Source: Ryuthela nishihirai (Eukaryota > Arthropoda > Arachnida > Araneae > Heptathelidae). From it: a stretch of DNA of 64,000 bases. Location: positions 19,836,001 to 19,900,000 of the forward strand of contig JAWZYU010000001.1 of assembly GCA_038380435.1 (NCBI GenBank), in the 5' to 3' direction. Made by a program: the position numbers and the translations under genes. The first letter of the stretch is position 1. Every line of letters begins with the position of its first letter. Under the pieces are notes generated by a model. It did not search any database. It was not told the DNA's origin and saw only the letters and a list, made by a program, of their open reading frames with translations. This document shows positions 43,247 to 53,474 of the stretch, piece by piece.

Positions 43247-43608
43247 AATCTGCTGGTGGGCAGGTCCTGCTAGGGTCAACCGTGCAGAGTGGTGAGTAAC
43301 CTTGCCCACGGTTCGGGTACAGGTTCGCAAGTTTCCTCACAACTTTTTTTCCTTTTGAAGTTATACTTTTTTTTGTGAGGCCAATTTGGTCTTTCACAAT
43401 TTTCTTATTTTAATCTTTGTTCCTTTTGCGTAGAATGTTTTTGTTCTGCACATTCTCTTTTTATTTTCCTTTTATTTATTTGTGAGGGCTTGGCTCACTG
43501 TCTGTGTGGGTATAGTGCCTGCGTAGCCCTGGCGCCCGACTCATCGTCCCCTTGTTGGGCTCCGTGGAGGGTGGGGACAGCGGGCACTGAACCACACAAA
43601 AAACAAAA

Positions 43609-44896
43609 ATGAGAGTAGATGAAGAAAATAATGCGATCAATGCCGCTAAGAGGGCTCACCATGAGCTCCCATCTTCCTCATTGTCTCCGTTATCTCTGCC
43701 GTTGTCTTCTGTGTCTGTGTCTTCGTTCCCGAAGTTCCTGATCATCCACTTCACGGGTGATCGGGTACTTGGGGACATGTCCCCTTTTTTGCCAACAAAG
43801 GTTTGAAAGGTCTTGCGGGAGAGCCTAAATCCATCAAGCGCTTATGATCTGGCAACTTGCAGGTTGAGACCGCTTTTCCAAACACTCGGAACTGCTCCTG
43901 AAAGTCAAGGACATTGGTGGGATGGCTGTTGAAGTCACTCCCCATAAAACTTTGAATTCCTCTCAGGGTGTGATCACTGAGTGGGACCTCCTCAGTGTCA
44001 CTGAGGAGGAAATCCTCTCAGAGCTCACACTTCAAGGAGTAACAGCGGTCCATCAGGTTTCTACATGCCGTGATGGGAAATTGGTACCCTCCCGGGTACT
44101 GATTGTGACATTCAACATGCTATGCCTGCCTTCCATCAAGGCAGGTTATTTACATTGTGAGGTACGGCCGTATATACCGAACCCTCTGCGCTGTTTTCAG
44201 TGTCAGATATACGGTCATGTCCGCACAACTTGCCAGGGCAAACCCACCTGTGCTCGCTATGGCAGTAAGGATCATCTTGATCCTGACTGCACAGCAGAAA
44301 AGGTATGCTGTATGAACTGCAGTGGCGAACATCCGGCGTACTCCCGCGACTGTCCAAAGTGGAAGGAGGAAAAGGAGGTACAATGCCTCAAAGTCATGAA
44401 TAACATCTCTTATGCTGAGGCGAGAAAGCTTGCTGCACTGCCCGCCCTGCTTGGCAAGGTTTCCTATGCCAGTGCCATCATTGGAAAGACCATCGTTCCA
44501 ATGACTTCAGTGGTGGTGCAGACTGACATCAGTGTACAACCTACTGAATCTTTCTCACCCACAGCAAAGTACCTCCTTATGCTGTCGAAACCAAGGGTGG
44601 TGTCAACTTCGACAATCAACCCCGGTTTCCATTCCTGCAACTCAGCCTTCCACCTCCACTGGAAGGCCTCCTCTCCTCCTCCCTGTCCTCAGACAGCAAG
44701 ACCTTCCAAACCTAAGGGGCCTCCACTGGGGTCCAAAAAGAAAGTTATCACTCCTCCACAAAGGGCGGTCACCGATCCATGCCCCTCGGACGATTCTGAG
44801 GACATGGATACCGACTGCCCCCTATTCACTAAGCTGTCCTCTGCGGCGGTTAAGCTGAATAGAAATTCGTCATCCGCCCACTCCTCTAAGTCCTGA
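43609..44896 (+). pseudogene. ORF1 (gag-like) with CCHC zinc knuckles, copy 1
   Basis: The frame starts at 43609 (MRVDEENNAINAAKR), is shifted near 43800, and is open from 43922 to the stop at 44894-44896. About residues 90-145 of the open part carry three knuckles: CFQCQIYGHVRTTC, CARYGSKDHLDPDC (second Cys replaced by Tyr) and CMNCSGEHPAYSRDC. The pattern is that of nucleic-acid-binding ORF1 proteins of I/Jockey LINEs. A Pro/Ser-rich C-terminus follows. ORF2 starts one base after the stop. Confidence 0.85.
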
Positions 44897-44897
44897 G

Positions 44898-46236
44898 ATG
44901 GCCACACTACTACAATGGAATTGTTGTGGATTCCAGAGTTATCATGACGACATCAAGGCCCTCCTTCAGGCACACCAGCCCATCTGTGTGTGCCTGCAGG
45001 AGACTTACTTCAGTCACAGATCCCACAATCTGGCACTTTTCCATAGTTCGCCGGGACCGGGATGGAGATGGTCCAGCTCGCGGGGGTGTTGCCATCCTCA
45101 TGAGCAACTATTCTCCATTCCACTCACCAGCAACTTAGAGGCGGTAGCCATCTGCCTCTTTGTGGGGTTCTCGCTGACTGTCTGCTCTGTCTATCTTCTG
45201 CCTGGTAGTATCGTCTTCCAGGAAGACCTTGATGATCTCGTCTCACAGCTGCCGTCCCCCTTATCATGATGGACTTCAACGGAGACAATCCATTATGGGG
45301 CAGTGCTGACACCAATGGGAGGGTTGGGGTCCTGGAGCAGTGGCTCTTGGATCCTTCACTTTCCCTGTTGAACACTGGTGTCAGTACCTACTTTCACTCC
45401 CCAACCCGCACTTTCACTGCCATTGATCTCACCATCTGACAATCCTCGATCCTTCCACATGGGAGGTCAAGGACAATCTATATGGAAGCGATCATCCCCC
45501 ATGGTGTGCACCGTCTCCCATGGGGGGACCTTGCAGCCCTTCACGTGTATCCCGGTGGAGGCTTGATCGGGCTGACTGGAGTGGCTTCGAGCTCTTGTCT
45601 GAGCGCGATGAGCACTCTGTCAGCCAGGAGCCAATCAATGTAGCAGTAGCAGAGATGACAGACTGCATCATCCATGCAGCTGCCTCTATTATTCCTCAGA
45701 CCTCGACTCGGTTTCCACGGTTCCCAAAACCGTGGTGGAATCCCGATTGCACCGCAGCTCGTAAGGCTCAGAACAAGGCTTGGGGGGTGTTTCGGAGATG
45801 TCTGACGACCCCCAACCTTGAAAAGTCAAAATGCGCTAGGGCGAAAGCTTGTTTCGTCCGGCACCAGAGCCAGAAGGAATCTTGGATCAAATATACGTCT
45901 TCTATCACCCACACGACCAGTTGTAAGGTCGTGTGGGACAAAGTCCGGAAGATGGGTGGGAATTACACGTCCCACTTGTTATCGATCCTGGAGCACAATG
46001 AACAGGCTATTGCTGATCCCAAAGCAATTGCCAACACTCTGGGGGAGTCTTTCTCCTCCATCTCATCATCGTCTTCTTACTCCCCCGAATTTTTGGCCCA
46101 GCAGGGCCGAACGCTCTCCGCTGTTCTTCCATTCGAATGGCCTGGAATCTTACAACAGGCCATTCACAGCGGAGGAGCTTCGCCTTGCTCTGCACACTTC
46201 TCGTGTATCTGCAGTTTCAGTGCATCAGCAGGATGA
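44898..46236 (+). pseudogene. ORF2 endonuclease and linker, copy 1
   Basis: ATG at 44898 follows the ORF1 stop as TGAGATG, suggesting termination-reinitiation. LLQWNCCGFQSYHDDIKALLQ and CVCLQETYFS are the first endonuclease motifs (Asn and Glu). After frameshifts at about 45040 and 45270, GVAILMSNYSPF, MMDFNGDN-like sequence and DHPPW-type segments follow. Linker sequence WWNPDCTAARKAQNKAWGVFRR (about 45740-45800) leads toward RT, but the RT is absent because of the deletion at about 46225. Confidence 0.8.
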
Positions 46237-46540
46237 CGTACCTAAGTGCGAGTTTTGTTACACCATTTTAACCATCAAACATGTTTTAATCTCATGCCCC
46301 GCTTTTAACTTTGAATGTAAATTGTATTTTAATTTTTACGATTTTATGTCCGAGCCCCTTACACTCGGACACCTTTTATCTGATTATTGCATTTTATCGT
46401 CAGCTTTTTCCTTTTTAAACATTGTGGTTATTTTACTAGAATTTGATTTTTACTTTGTATTTTCTATATATCACCCAGGTCTCTTACACCAGGGATTATT
46501 TTCTGTGTTTATTCTGTTGTTTTAAATTGTCCTTTTACAC
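46225..46540 (+). pseudogene. ORF2 C-terminal cysteine tail, copy 1
   Basis: VPKCEFCYTILTIKHVLISCPAFN is the zinc-finger-like tail found after RNase H in I/Jockey ORF2 proteins. The same tail occurs in copy 2 at about 63715-63790. It is joined directly to pre-RT linker sequence, which marks the internal deletion. Confidence 0.8.
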
Positions 46541-46734
46541 TTGTTCTTTGTTATTTTACTATTTTATATTGTAGTGTTCTGATTTTAACTTTGGTTGTGG
46601 GTCTGCACGACTTTTATCCATTATATTATCATTTGATTGGCGCATTATGACCTAGTTGCCCTTGTGCCATTAAACCCAAAACAACCAACCAACTTCCTCA
46701 CAGAGTGGCACCACCCTTCTTTCATTCACCCTGA

Positions 46735-46960
46735 TCTGTTGGATTGGACATTAAGCCATTGTCCTCTGTGCAGGAGTGCCATATCCTGTGCTTGTTAAAC
46801 AAAATGCTGGATGCTATTGATGGGAGGTTTATATCAGTCTCCTAACAGCTATCCAGTGGATCCCTTCCTCAAACTTCTCTGAGCATTTTGGGTCCTTGTG
46901 ACCTGGCCATTATCCTTATGTGTAAAAAGGTGACACTCAGAAATAAAACAATCCAAGCCC
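46735..46960 (+). mobile_element. SINE copy, diverged and headless
   Basis: Body and tail of the SINE family (GTTGGATTGGACATTAAGCC to AAAACAATCCAAGCCC) with many substitutions. It lies immediately after the 3' end of the LINE. Confidence 0.75.
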
Positions 46961-48379
46961 TTTAAATGAATAAGCAAGATAAAATTAAGCATAATAAACA
47001 ACTGATGTATTTATATCCTAAATTTTGAGAGGAATTATCTTTAAAGTTGACTCAAAAATAATGAAAACACCTTCTAATGAAATTGCAGACACTGGTCTAA
47101 TGATACTCTCCACAACAAAATACCACCTGTAGAAATGTGTATCAAAATCTTGTGTCAAATGTCACTCCTGTATTGGGGTGAGAAGGGATTATCTTTTAGA
47201 CCATATCAAAATTTATCTTTTAGGCCCTATCAAATGTACTGTAATTGACAAGATGATTGATATTTGACTTTGCTGTTAAGACAGAACAGACACACTCCAC
47301 TCAAAGGGAGAAGCATTCTACAGTGTTACAAAATTACAGAAAGCAAGAATTAATTTTGTAATTATCTAATTTATAGTTTTTAAATGTAGGTATATGTTGC
47401 TTAATTAATTCGTATATTTCAACTTTACTGTAGGAAATGTTTCTAAATTTGCTTTAAGCTATTGTAGCAACAATTTCCCAAAACTAAAAGTATGACATAT
47501 TTCTAATAATACTTGATATAAGGCAGAGTATCTCAAAATTATTTAAACAAGGAACACTTTTTTGCTCGAAATACATTGACAAAACACAGACCTTAAATGT
47601 TATTTTATACTTGCAAATTACTGCATAAAATGATTGAAACTTAATTTCTCTTAGTTTTTCTTTTACTTTTTAATGTGTGCATTTTTTTTTAGCAAAAAAC
47701 TTTTTATCATCTTTCGGTGCACACACTTTTGGCTTGGGCAGGTTGCTGAGACACTCAAATCTATCAAAACCATCCATGACTGATTCCAAATGTCTTAGTT
47801 TTTGTCTTGGACTCCATATGCTTAATATCCATTTTCTCCTACAATTTACTTCTTGAACATGTGAACTTCCTTGCAGTTAAGGCAGGCACAATTAGATGAA
47901 CTTTTCATCTCAGATACTGTATGACTGTTCTGATGCTTGAAGTAGATAAACCTAGAGAATGGTCCACATTCAGTTGATGCTTTAACTCTCATTTAAGTTA
48001 ATCTTACAGATTTTGATGTTGTTCTTGTATTTTAATCAGATTCATTAACATATACATTACTGATTATGCATACACAAAAAAGTTCTTCAAATTTTCACCA
48101 AAATGCAAAGAAGACAATGCAATAGAAACCACTTAGTTGACTATCCTTGGGTACACACTGAGAATCAATACTCAACTAGTAGTGCAGCCAGTACTCAAAT
48201 ATTGAATTCTACACCACATTCAATCATACAGTACACAAAGATAAAAAATGAAATTGAAATGTTACAAAACTTGAAGAAAGAAAATAGTATTAAAGTAATA
48301 CTCTGATAAAACTGATCAATTGGTGTTAACACAGACAATTATACCAGTAAACTAAAAGTAGCACTACTCAAATTACAAG
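46961..48379. other. AT-rich sequence with no recognised gene
   Basis: There are no domain-bearing frames. The 67-codon frame at 48103 has no recognisable motif. I searched by eye for the next ADAM10 exon and did not find it. Confidence 0.5.
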
Positions 48380-49900
48380 TAACAGATATCGCCTATGACC
48401 CATTCCCTGCAACTTTGACTAAGCTCTCATACTTGAAAACTGACCTATTTATATCAGTGAGCTTAGTCAAAACCTGAAGACACCCATTATTTTTGAATAT
48501 TCCTTAGTTATTTGCCAAAATTAAATTACACAAAACTTTGAGACCCATTAGAACCCTAGTTCACAAACTAAATTCTCCCACATATAACTTAAAGAAAGTG
48601 CTCTTTCAGTTCTTTGCCCTGTATTCTCCCCCACATACAGTACTATACAATCAAGGGCAGACCAATTTAATAATCTACAAATGGTAAGTTTAACATCCGG
48701 TGCTCTCTACACTCTTTTGACACTGTCACACTCTACCCCAACACACCTGTGATGGATGCAAGTAGGCAACTGATAGCAAACTGAATAGCTTGAATCAGCC
48801 AGACCCACAACACTGGAATACTTTAGTACACAAAAGGCCCTAGACCTCACTACCAAGATTAATTGTTTTCGAGCTGATGGCAGAACATTTATCCAGAACT
48901 GTAGTGTCCTAATTAGGTCCCCCATTTCTAGATTAATGGCAGAAACCATCCTCTGTAATGTGATCTTGGAGAACACAGTTCTTCAAGATCATCAACTTGT
49001 CCACTTCTATAAGCATGTTACATCAATGATATTTTAATTATCTGGCAAACTCCAAAGCAGAATTAAGTAAATTACTATCCAGATTTATTGCTGTCCTTCC
49101 TATCATCAAATTTAGTCATGAGGAACTAAACACACTGTGCATTTTTAAATATTAACTCGCACCATTCCTTGAATGAACTACATATATCTGTATTTAGAAT
49201 ATCTACGTTTTTTCCTTACATAACTTAAGCATCTCTGGCCACCCAAATAACTACAAACTTTCTACTCGCACTTTACAAGAGCCTATATATATTGCAACAC
49301 TAAAGAAACACTATGAAATGGATACACATTTGTACTATAGATGGATACACATCATGTACTATCAGCAAAGTCCATAAATGAATCAAATGCAAATAGTCAC
49401 AAACCTCCCAAAACCCTGTAGCACTTACTAATAAAGAACTAGAAATGTACATAATAGCCTTACCTTTCATCAATAATAATTTCATACACCCAGTTAAAAA
49501 TGCACTTAAATCATTTCACTAGAAAATCCCCCGTTAAAATGTCGCACATTAATACTAATTTGTTTGAAATGATCACAGTCATATACCTAGCTCTGGAGGG
49601 TATATTGTATCCAGCTCAAAGAGCACACCCTAAAATAAAGCCAAAGGATACTCATTTCCACCTGATTATATGCCACAGTCAGGGTGCAAAAGATCATAGT
49701 GGATTTTTAATATTTAAATGCACTCTACTAATGCTACTCTAAATATCGTCAACCATCACTGATGCCACTCCAGTGATGAGCAATCGATGTCTCAGCAGTA
49801 GAAGAAACACTCGTGTTAAGCAATGGACTCGAACTGTATAAGCATCTCTCATTACCTTCTCCAAATGTTCTGTGTTGCTGTGCTCAGTTTCAACTTTGAT
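48380..49900 (+). pseudogene. Strongly decayed Penelope-like element (copy 6)
   Basis: Read across frames on the + strand, successive PLE motifs appear: LPKLHKT-like then NSPTYNL (about 48520-48590), SPISRLMAETIL (about 48925, from the GSP-type palm motif) and FYKHVTSMIF (about 49000, where PLEs have YVDDIF). A KFSHEELNTL and FLE-type segment follows (about 49110-49180). Stops are frequent and no frame is intact. The GIY-YIG region is not convincing. It has no close relation to the PLE group at 3.5-9.1 kb. Confidence 0.6.
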
Positions 49901-50094
49901 CTCCCAAGATCTTCCGAGTAGTCAGTCACTGGTACTTAAAGTTCTGTCATTTATTACTGTTGATACTAGGTAGCATGGATATTTTATGGATATACTTTAA
50001 AAATAAACAGTGCCATAGAGAATTAAATGTATTTTTAAGTAACTGTGTGTCCAAAATGTCGAGAAAAATTTCAATTTTTTTTTTTTCTTTTTTT

Positions 50095-50480
50095 TTCCAT
50101 CAAGTGTGGAGCTTTTTAAATGCCAAATTTCCAAATTGCTTTATTGGTGGAAGTGGACAGTTTTGTGGCGTCTTGAAAAGTCCTAATTTGACACCATTGG
50201 ACTTCTTTTTAGGGGGAATACATTAAAAATATAATTATTACAAAGCAAAACTTGGATTTACAGCATTTGAAAGAATTACTGCAGTTGTTGCAGATGGACA
50301 TTGAATGTCACAGCACCAATGACCCCCACACTGAAGTCTGTTGAACAATAAAAACAAGAGTTTCTTGATATTTTTTATGTACAATTATATTTATTATTTA
50401 ATGAAATGTAGCACTTTGAAATATAGGTATTCTTTTAAAATGACCCTTTTCATTTTTTGGTTAAATAAAGAAGAAAATAT
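50095..50480 (+). pseudogene. C-terminal fragment of a Tc1/mariner-superfamily transposase
   Basis: Sequence 50100-50215 gives FLNAKFPNCFIGGSGQFCG then SPNLTPLDFFLGGIH. This is the region around the third catalytic acidic residue (SPDLTPLDFFLWG in the family; here the Asp of SPD is Asn). 3' sequence to about 50480 probably includes the untranslated end. It belongs to the same superfamily as the element at 17218 but is too short to test identity. It follows a T-rich run. Confidence 0.75.
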
Positions 50481-51147
50481 TCTGAAAAATACTTAAAAAG
50501 GATCAACCCTGATCTAGCAAGAAAAAAAATTTAGGAATTGAACTGGAATGAGACATAACATAATCCTCCATTGTTTTTTGAAGTTATTCTGCAATGTACA
50601 CTGGTTTCCATAAATTAAGGAAAATCCCTATGTTAAGTCAATGGGAAGCTAAAGTCAAAGCTCTATAACTTCTAAAATAAGTTTTTTTTTTTGTTAAAAA
50701 ATGTGATTGCAGATGAAGATGTCAACCAAATAAATCAATCTCTTGATTTTCAGCAATATTATAGTGCAAATATTATAAATAATATATTTATCAGCAATTA
50801 TTTAGTGATAGCATACCAACCACAAAAATTGACTTCAGAAGTTAACTAGGATCCTTAGTAATAAGTATTGTATCAAAGTGTTCATTAATAAAATAAGTTT
50901 GTATTTTAGAACTTTGTGCAAAGAATTCTTTCTCTATTCTTCAGTTTTGTATAAATTTCTTAAGAATTGCATTTCTGTTGTTAAATATTCAAACTTCCAT
51001 TAATATACTGAATGAATATTGTTGAAAATTGAGATATTTATTTATTCGAGTGAGATCTTTATCTGCAATCACATTTTTCAAAACAAAAAAAATTATTTTA
51101 GAAGTTCTAGAGCTTTGACCTTAGCTTCCTCTTGAAAGGCAGGATAC
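50481..51147. other. AT-rich spacer
   Basis: No gene or recognised repeat, apart from AT-rich inverted similarity between about 50600-50760 and 51030-51130. Confidence 0.45.
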
Positions 51148-51779
51148 TGTGATGGTTCACTCCATTCACTTTTACTTTTCCTTAATCAGTTTTACTTTAT
51201 TTACGTTATAATTATTATTTTGGGGCCTTATATTTCTGTGGAATCATCATTTCTCCTTGCCTGTACTGCAAGAGGAGTTGTGCATGTGCAACTCCAATTT
51301 TTGATTGACAACCACTAATGTGCACAGAAGAGCATGCCCCCTCTTGTATCATAGCAAATGCATGATCATATTATGCAAATGCGAATTCTGCCAGCGTACT
51401 ATGCATGTGTCAATTTACACACCAGATGTATAGTAAGTGACATTAGGTCACAAACATTAGTAGTCAGAATATAGGTAGAGCTATAAGAGCTCAGAGATGT
51501 TAGTAGAGTCACTGTTAGTGAGGAAATTGGTTACTGTGAAAAGTTTAGTTGTTTTTTTTTTGTAGTTACTTTTGTGATGAAAAGATTCTTGGTGAGTCTA
51601 GAATTTTTTAATAAAAATTTGTTTTATGAAATAGTTTTGACTTCTTTTTTTCTCTTGAGCAGAGTTTATTAAGAATTGATTAAAGTTTATATTGACAATC
51701 ACTAAGTTTTTTTTCCTACACTGCTAATAGTAACCATAGAAAGGACCCTCATTTGATTTAATTGATAAGGGAAATTGCC
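51148..51779 (+). repeat. LTR-like repeat (first copy) with primer-binding-like site
   Basis: Begins TGTGATGGTTCACTCCATTC and ends before TGGTGCC at 51780, which could be a tRNA primer-binding site. It shares most of its length with 62006-62656, including the central GTTGTGCATGTGCAACTCC and GACATTAGGTCACA. No gag-pol follows; a LINE follows instead. A solo LTR or a truncated LTR element are both possible. The terminal CA expected of an LTR is not clear. Confidence 0.45.
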
Positions 51780-51849
51780 TGGTGCCTATGCACCAGAGCT
51801 ATCTGACAGAGATATCTGAGACTGTGAGCTATCTGACAAACTTTAATTT

Positions 51850-52607
51850 GGAACATTACAATACCTTCACTGTGAGGTACAGCCAAATATTACTAATCCT
51901 CAGCACTGCTTTCAGTGTCAGAAGTATGGCCATGCCTGCACAGCTTGTCAGGGGAAACCCACCTGTACTCGCTGTGCGAGCCAGGATCACCTTCATCCTA
52001 AATGCACAGCAGAAAAGGCAAACAGTGTAAATTGTAGCAGCAATCATCCACCATTCTCTTGTGACTGCCCCAAGTGACAGGAGGAAAAGGAGATACAATA
52101 TCTCAAAACCATCAATAACATCTCTTATCCTGAGGTGGGAAAACTTACTGCACTGCCCACTTCACTTGGCAAGGTTTCCTATTCTGGTGCAGTCATTGGA
52201 AAGCTCATCTTTACAACAACTTCCATGGTGGTGCAGACTGACATCAATATATACCGATTTAATCTTCCTCACCTGTAGCGAAATGCTTCTAATGCAAGTG
52301 AAACAGAGGTTGGTGTCAAGATCGACATCATCCTCAATGTTCCATACCTGCTACACATCCTTCCACTTTCACCTATGGAATGCCTCCTCCTTCTTGACCT
52401 CGGACAGCTAGACCTTCCAAGCTGAAGGGACCACCACTGGGGGCCCTTCGGCTTGGGTGACCACCTCAAAAGGCAGTCACCGACCCATGTCTCTTGGATG
52501 ATTCCGAGGATGTGGATACAGATTGCCTTCTATTCGTAAAATCATCCACTGTGGTGGTTAAATTGAATAAGGAATTGTTATCTACCTACTCTGCTAAATT
52601 CTGAGTT
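51850..52607 (+). pseudogene. ORF1 zinc-knuckle region, copy 2
   Basis: CFQCQKYGHACTACQGKPTC, CTRCASQDHLHPKC and CVNCSSNHPPFSCDC equivalents can be read across frameshifts. Here the second knuckle keeps the cysteine that copy 1 has lost. The ORF1 stop and ORF2 start region reads TGAGTTGG near 52603, with the start ATG mutated. The C-terminal Ser/Pro-rich part is recognisable. Confidence 0.7.
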
Positions 52608-52790
52608 GGCCACACGTCTACAATGGAATTGTCAAGGATTTCAGAGGAATCTACATGACATCAAGGTCCTTTTTTGGGCACAGAGCCCATCTATATATGC
52701 CAGCCAGAGACATACTTGCATTCAGTCACAGATCCCACAATCTGGCACTTTTCACTAGCTCGCTGGGAACAGGATGGATATGGTCTAGCT

Positions 52791-53474
52791 CAGGTGGGCA
52801 ACCTTTTTAACTGTGCATGCCAAAATCTCCAAATCTTTGATGCAAAATTTTCTCACGTGCCAGCCAAAATTTTGGGAACATATATTCATTCCATCTAATC
52901 ATGTGCAGATAATACTTCATAATCCTGAATATTGATAATACATTTCACATAGATTTAACAATAACTTATGTTTATGCAATGTAAAAAAAATTTCATTTAT
53001 ATCTAATAAATTAAACATATTACTTGACAATAGGTACTTCCAGTTTATATTTTAACGACTTACAATTTAATTAAATCCAAATTCACATATATACTCACTT
53101 TAGAAAACCAAAAAATTCTTTACGAAACACTAAAAAATATATAAAATGATGGCAAAGGAGTCGCACCACTTCCTACTGCCTGGCAAATGATGTAGCAACT
53201 GAATGGGACATCAGTATATTGCGGAAATAGATGGCTTGGAAATAGGATGATTGTTTCAAATTCTTATTATTTATTATTACTAAAACAGTTGGTAGTGTTT
53301 GTTTCTTTATTGCATTTTGATTTGATATTGCTCTACTTAATAAAATTTTATTCTATTAAGTTAAAATATTCAACTCAGCGAAGATGCTGCTATTTATTTA
53401 ATTACTTTTTAAGGTGAGCCCTGGGTTGCGTGCCAGAGAAAAGTCATTAGCGTGCCAAGGGTTCCCCACCCCTG
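52791..53474. mobile_element. Non-autonomous hAT element (MITE), 684 bp
   Basis: The 8-bp duplication GTCTAGCT flanks it exactly (52783-52790 and 53475-53482). Ends CAGGTGGGCAACC and, reversed, CAGGGGTGGGGAACC are hAT-type terminal repeats. There is no transposase. It interrupts the endonuclease of the LINE; removing one duplication restores the reading context seen in copy 1. Confidence 0.92.

Larger units (their letters stand above)
42930..46693 (+). mobile_element. I/Jockey-type LINE, internally deleted (copy 1)
   Basis: The element has a GC-rich 5' UTR (42930-43608), a gag-like ORF1, then endonuclease and the linker to RT. It jumps at about 46225 to the cysteine-rich C-terminal tail and 3' UTR. 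RT and RNase H are missing. It ends GCCATTAAACCCAAAACAACCAACC. Its GC content is well above its surroundings, indicating a younger or different source. Confidence 0.82.

Noticed and set aside
42982..43397. GC-rich frames of 70-105 codons on both strands
   Set aside because: They lie in the 5' UTR of the I/Jockey LINE, have no domain and overlap each other.
43922..44896. Retroviral nucleocapsid or cellular zinc-finger gene
   Set aside because: The three CCHC-type knuckles are followed directly by a LINE endonuclease, and a second copy occurs at 51850; it is LINE ORF1.
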